From positions 1 to 64,000 of the forward strand of contig CAYQXV010000010.1 in NCBI GenBank assembly GCA_964421675.1: a DNA stretch of 64,000 nucleotides, in the 5' to 3' direction. The notes beneath the pieces are model-generated. The model saw nothing but the letters and a program-made list of their open reading frames with translations, was not told where the DNA came from and searched no databases. Source of the DNA: CALLPQ01 sp964421675. GTDB lineage: Bacteria > Pseudomonadota > Alphaproteobacteria > Caulobacterales > Parvularculaceae. Both the position numbers and the translations under genes were made by a program. Within the stretch, counting starts at the first letter, position 1, and each line of letters starts with the position of its first letter. Of the stretch, positions 63,822 through 64,000 are shown one piece after another.

Positions 63822-64000
63822 TTACTTCGGCCGCTTGGCGCCATATTTGGAACGACGCTGCTTACGATCCTTGACCCCTTGGGTATCAAGAACGCCGCGC
63901 AACACATGGTAACGAACACCCGGAAGGTCTTTCACCCGGCCCCCGCGGATAAGCACAACAGAGTGCTCCTGCAGGTTGTGTCCCTCACCAGGGATATAGC
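63822..64000 (-). CDS. rpsL: 30S ribosomal protein S12, C-terminal part (cut by window end)
   Basis: Only the last 58 codons lie inside the window. They show the S12 sequence GYSPGEGHNLQEHSVVLIRG, then GRVKDLPGVRYHVLRG and the end RRSKYGAKRPK. S12 sits in the decoding centre. The KDLPGVRYH stretch covers Lys87 (E. coli numbering), a streptomycin-resistance position, and looks wild type. It is the first gene of the str operon. The start lies beyond base 64000. Confidence 0.97.
   Translation of the reverse strand, partial: YIPGEGHNLQEHSVVLIRGGRVKDLPGVRYHVLRGVLDTQGVKDRKQRRSKYGAKRPK

Overview
The window is one continuous piece of an alphaproteobacterial chromosome of intermediate base composition. 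This rests on the gene content and protein sequences: fabA-fabB-fabI synteny, an ATP12-type F1 chaperone, a short-LID adenylate kinase, and alphaproteobacterial forms of RpoB/RpoC/EF-Tu. A methylcitrate (propionate) gene cluster, a TonB receptor next to a carotenoid-cleavage oxygenase, and an RTX protein suggest a free-living, probably aquatic heterotroph. The sequence alone does not let me name the order. I see no rRNA, tRNA, CRISPR array, transposase or prophage.

Layout. 1-5.2 kb: an orphan P-loop protein (minus), then on plus a nitronate monooxygenase and fabA-fabB-small membrane protein-fabI. A perfect 17-bp hairpin separates fabI from convergent rpoC. 5.2-15.2 kb: rplJ-rplL-rpoB-rpoC (minus), with an intrinsic-terminator-like attenuator between rplL and rpoB. 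15.5-20.1 kb: an Na+/H+ antiporter with a RCK-like tail and a secreted DUF305-LVIVD fusion protein (both minus). 20.4-25.4 kb (plus): a 12-bp tandem repeat, an AraC-type regulator, a TonB-dependent receptor split by one frameshift, and a carotenoid oxygenase. 25.4-32.4 kb (minus): lipA, then a propionate/methylcitrate block of prpD, a VOC protein, a SnoaL-like protein, prpB, a small monooxygenase-like protein with an apparent AUC start, prpC and a crotonase. 32.6-40.5 kb (minus): a HerA-like ATPase preceded by an unusual histidine kinase, then (in transcription order) degQ-like protease, rarA, crcB, an RluA-family pseudouridine synthase and the ATP12 chaperone. 40.7-43.8 kb: a 1043-residue RTX protein with a glycosidase-like N-terminal part. 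44.2-64 kb (minus): the str-S10-spc-alpha ribosomal super-operon, from rpsL (cut by the window edge) to rplQ.

How the genes work together. The plus-strand fab genes form the anaerobic-type unsaturated fatty acid route (FabA isomerase/dehydratase, FabB elongation) with the enoyl reductase. PrpC, PrpD and PrpB carry propionyl-CoA through methylcitrate to pyruvate and succinate. The receptor, oxygenase and AraC genes look like an uptake-and-cleavage module for a carotenoid- or stilbene-like compound.

The most unusual observation is in the ribosomal operon. L3 and L15 both carry the same extra C-terminal domain of about 83 residues, with a helix-hairpin-helix-like GIGPKTE motif and about 86 percent identity between the two copies. 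Neither protein normally has such a domain. Both extended proteins go into the large subunit, so this lineage may have two copies of a lineage-specific module on every ribosome. Other points of interest are the separation of rplJL-rpoBC from its usual neighbours, the histidine kinase with a degenerate N-box next to a HerA ATPase, the AUC start candidate, and the F86A/P87V change in adenylate kinase.
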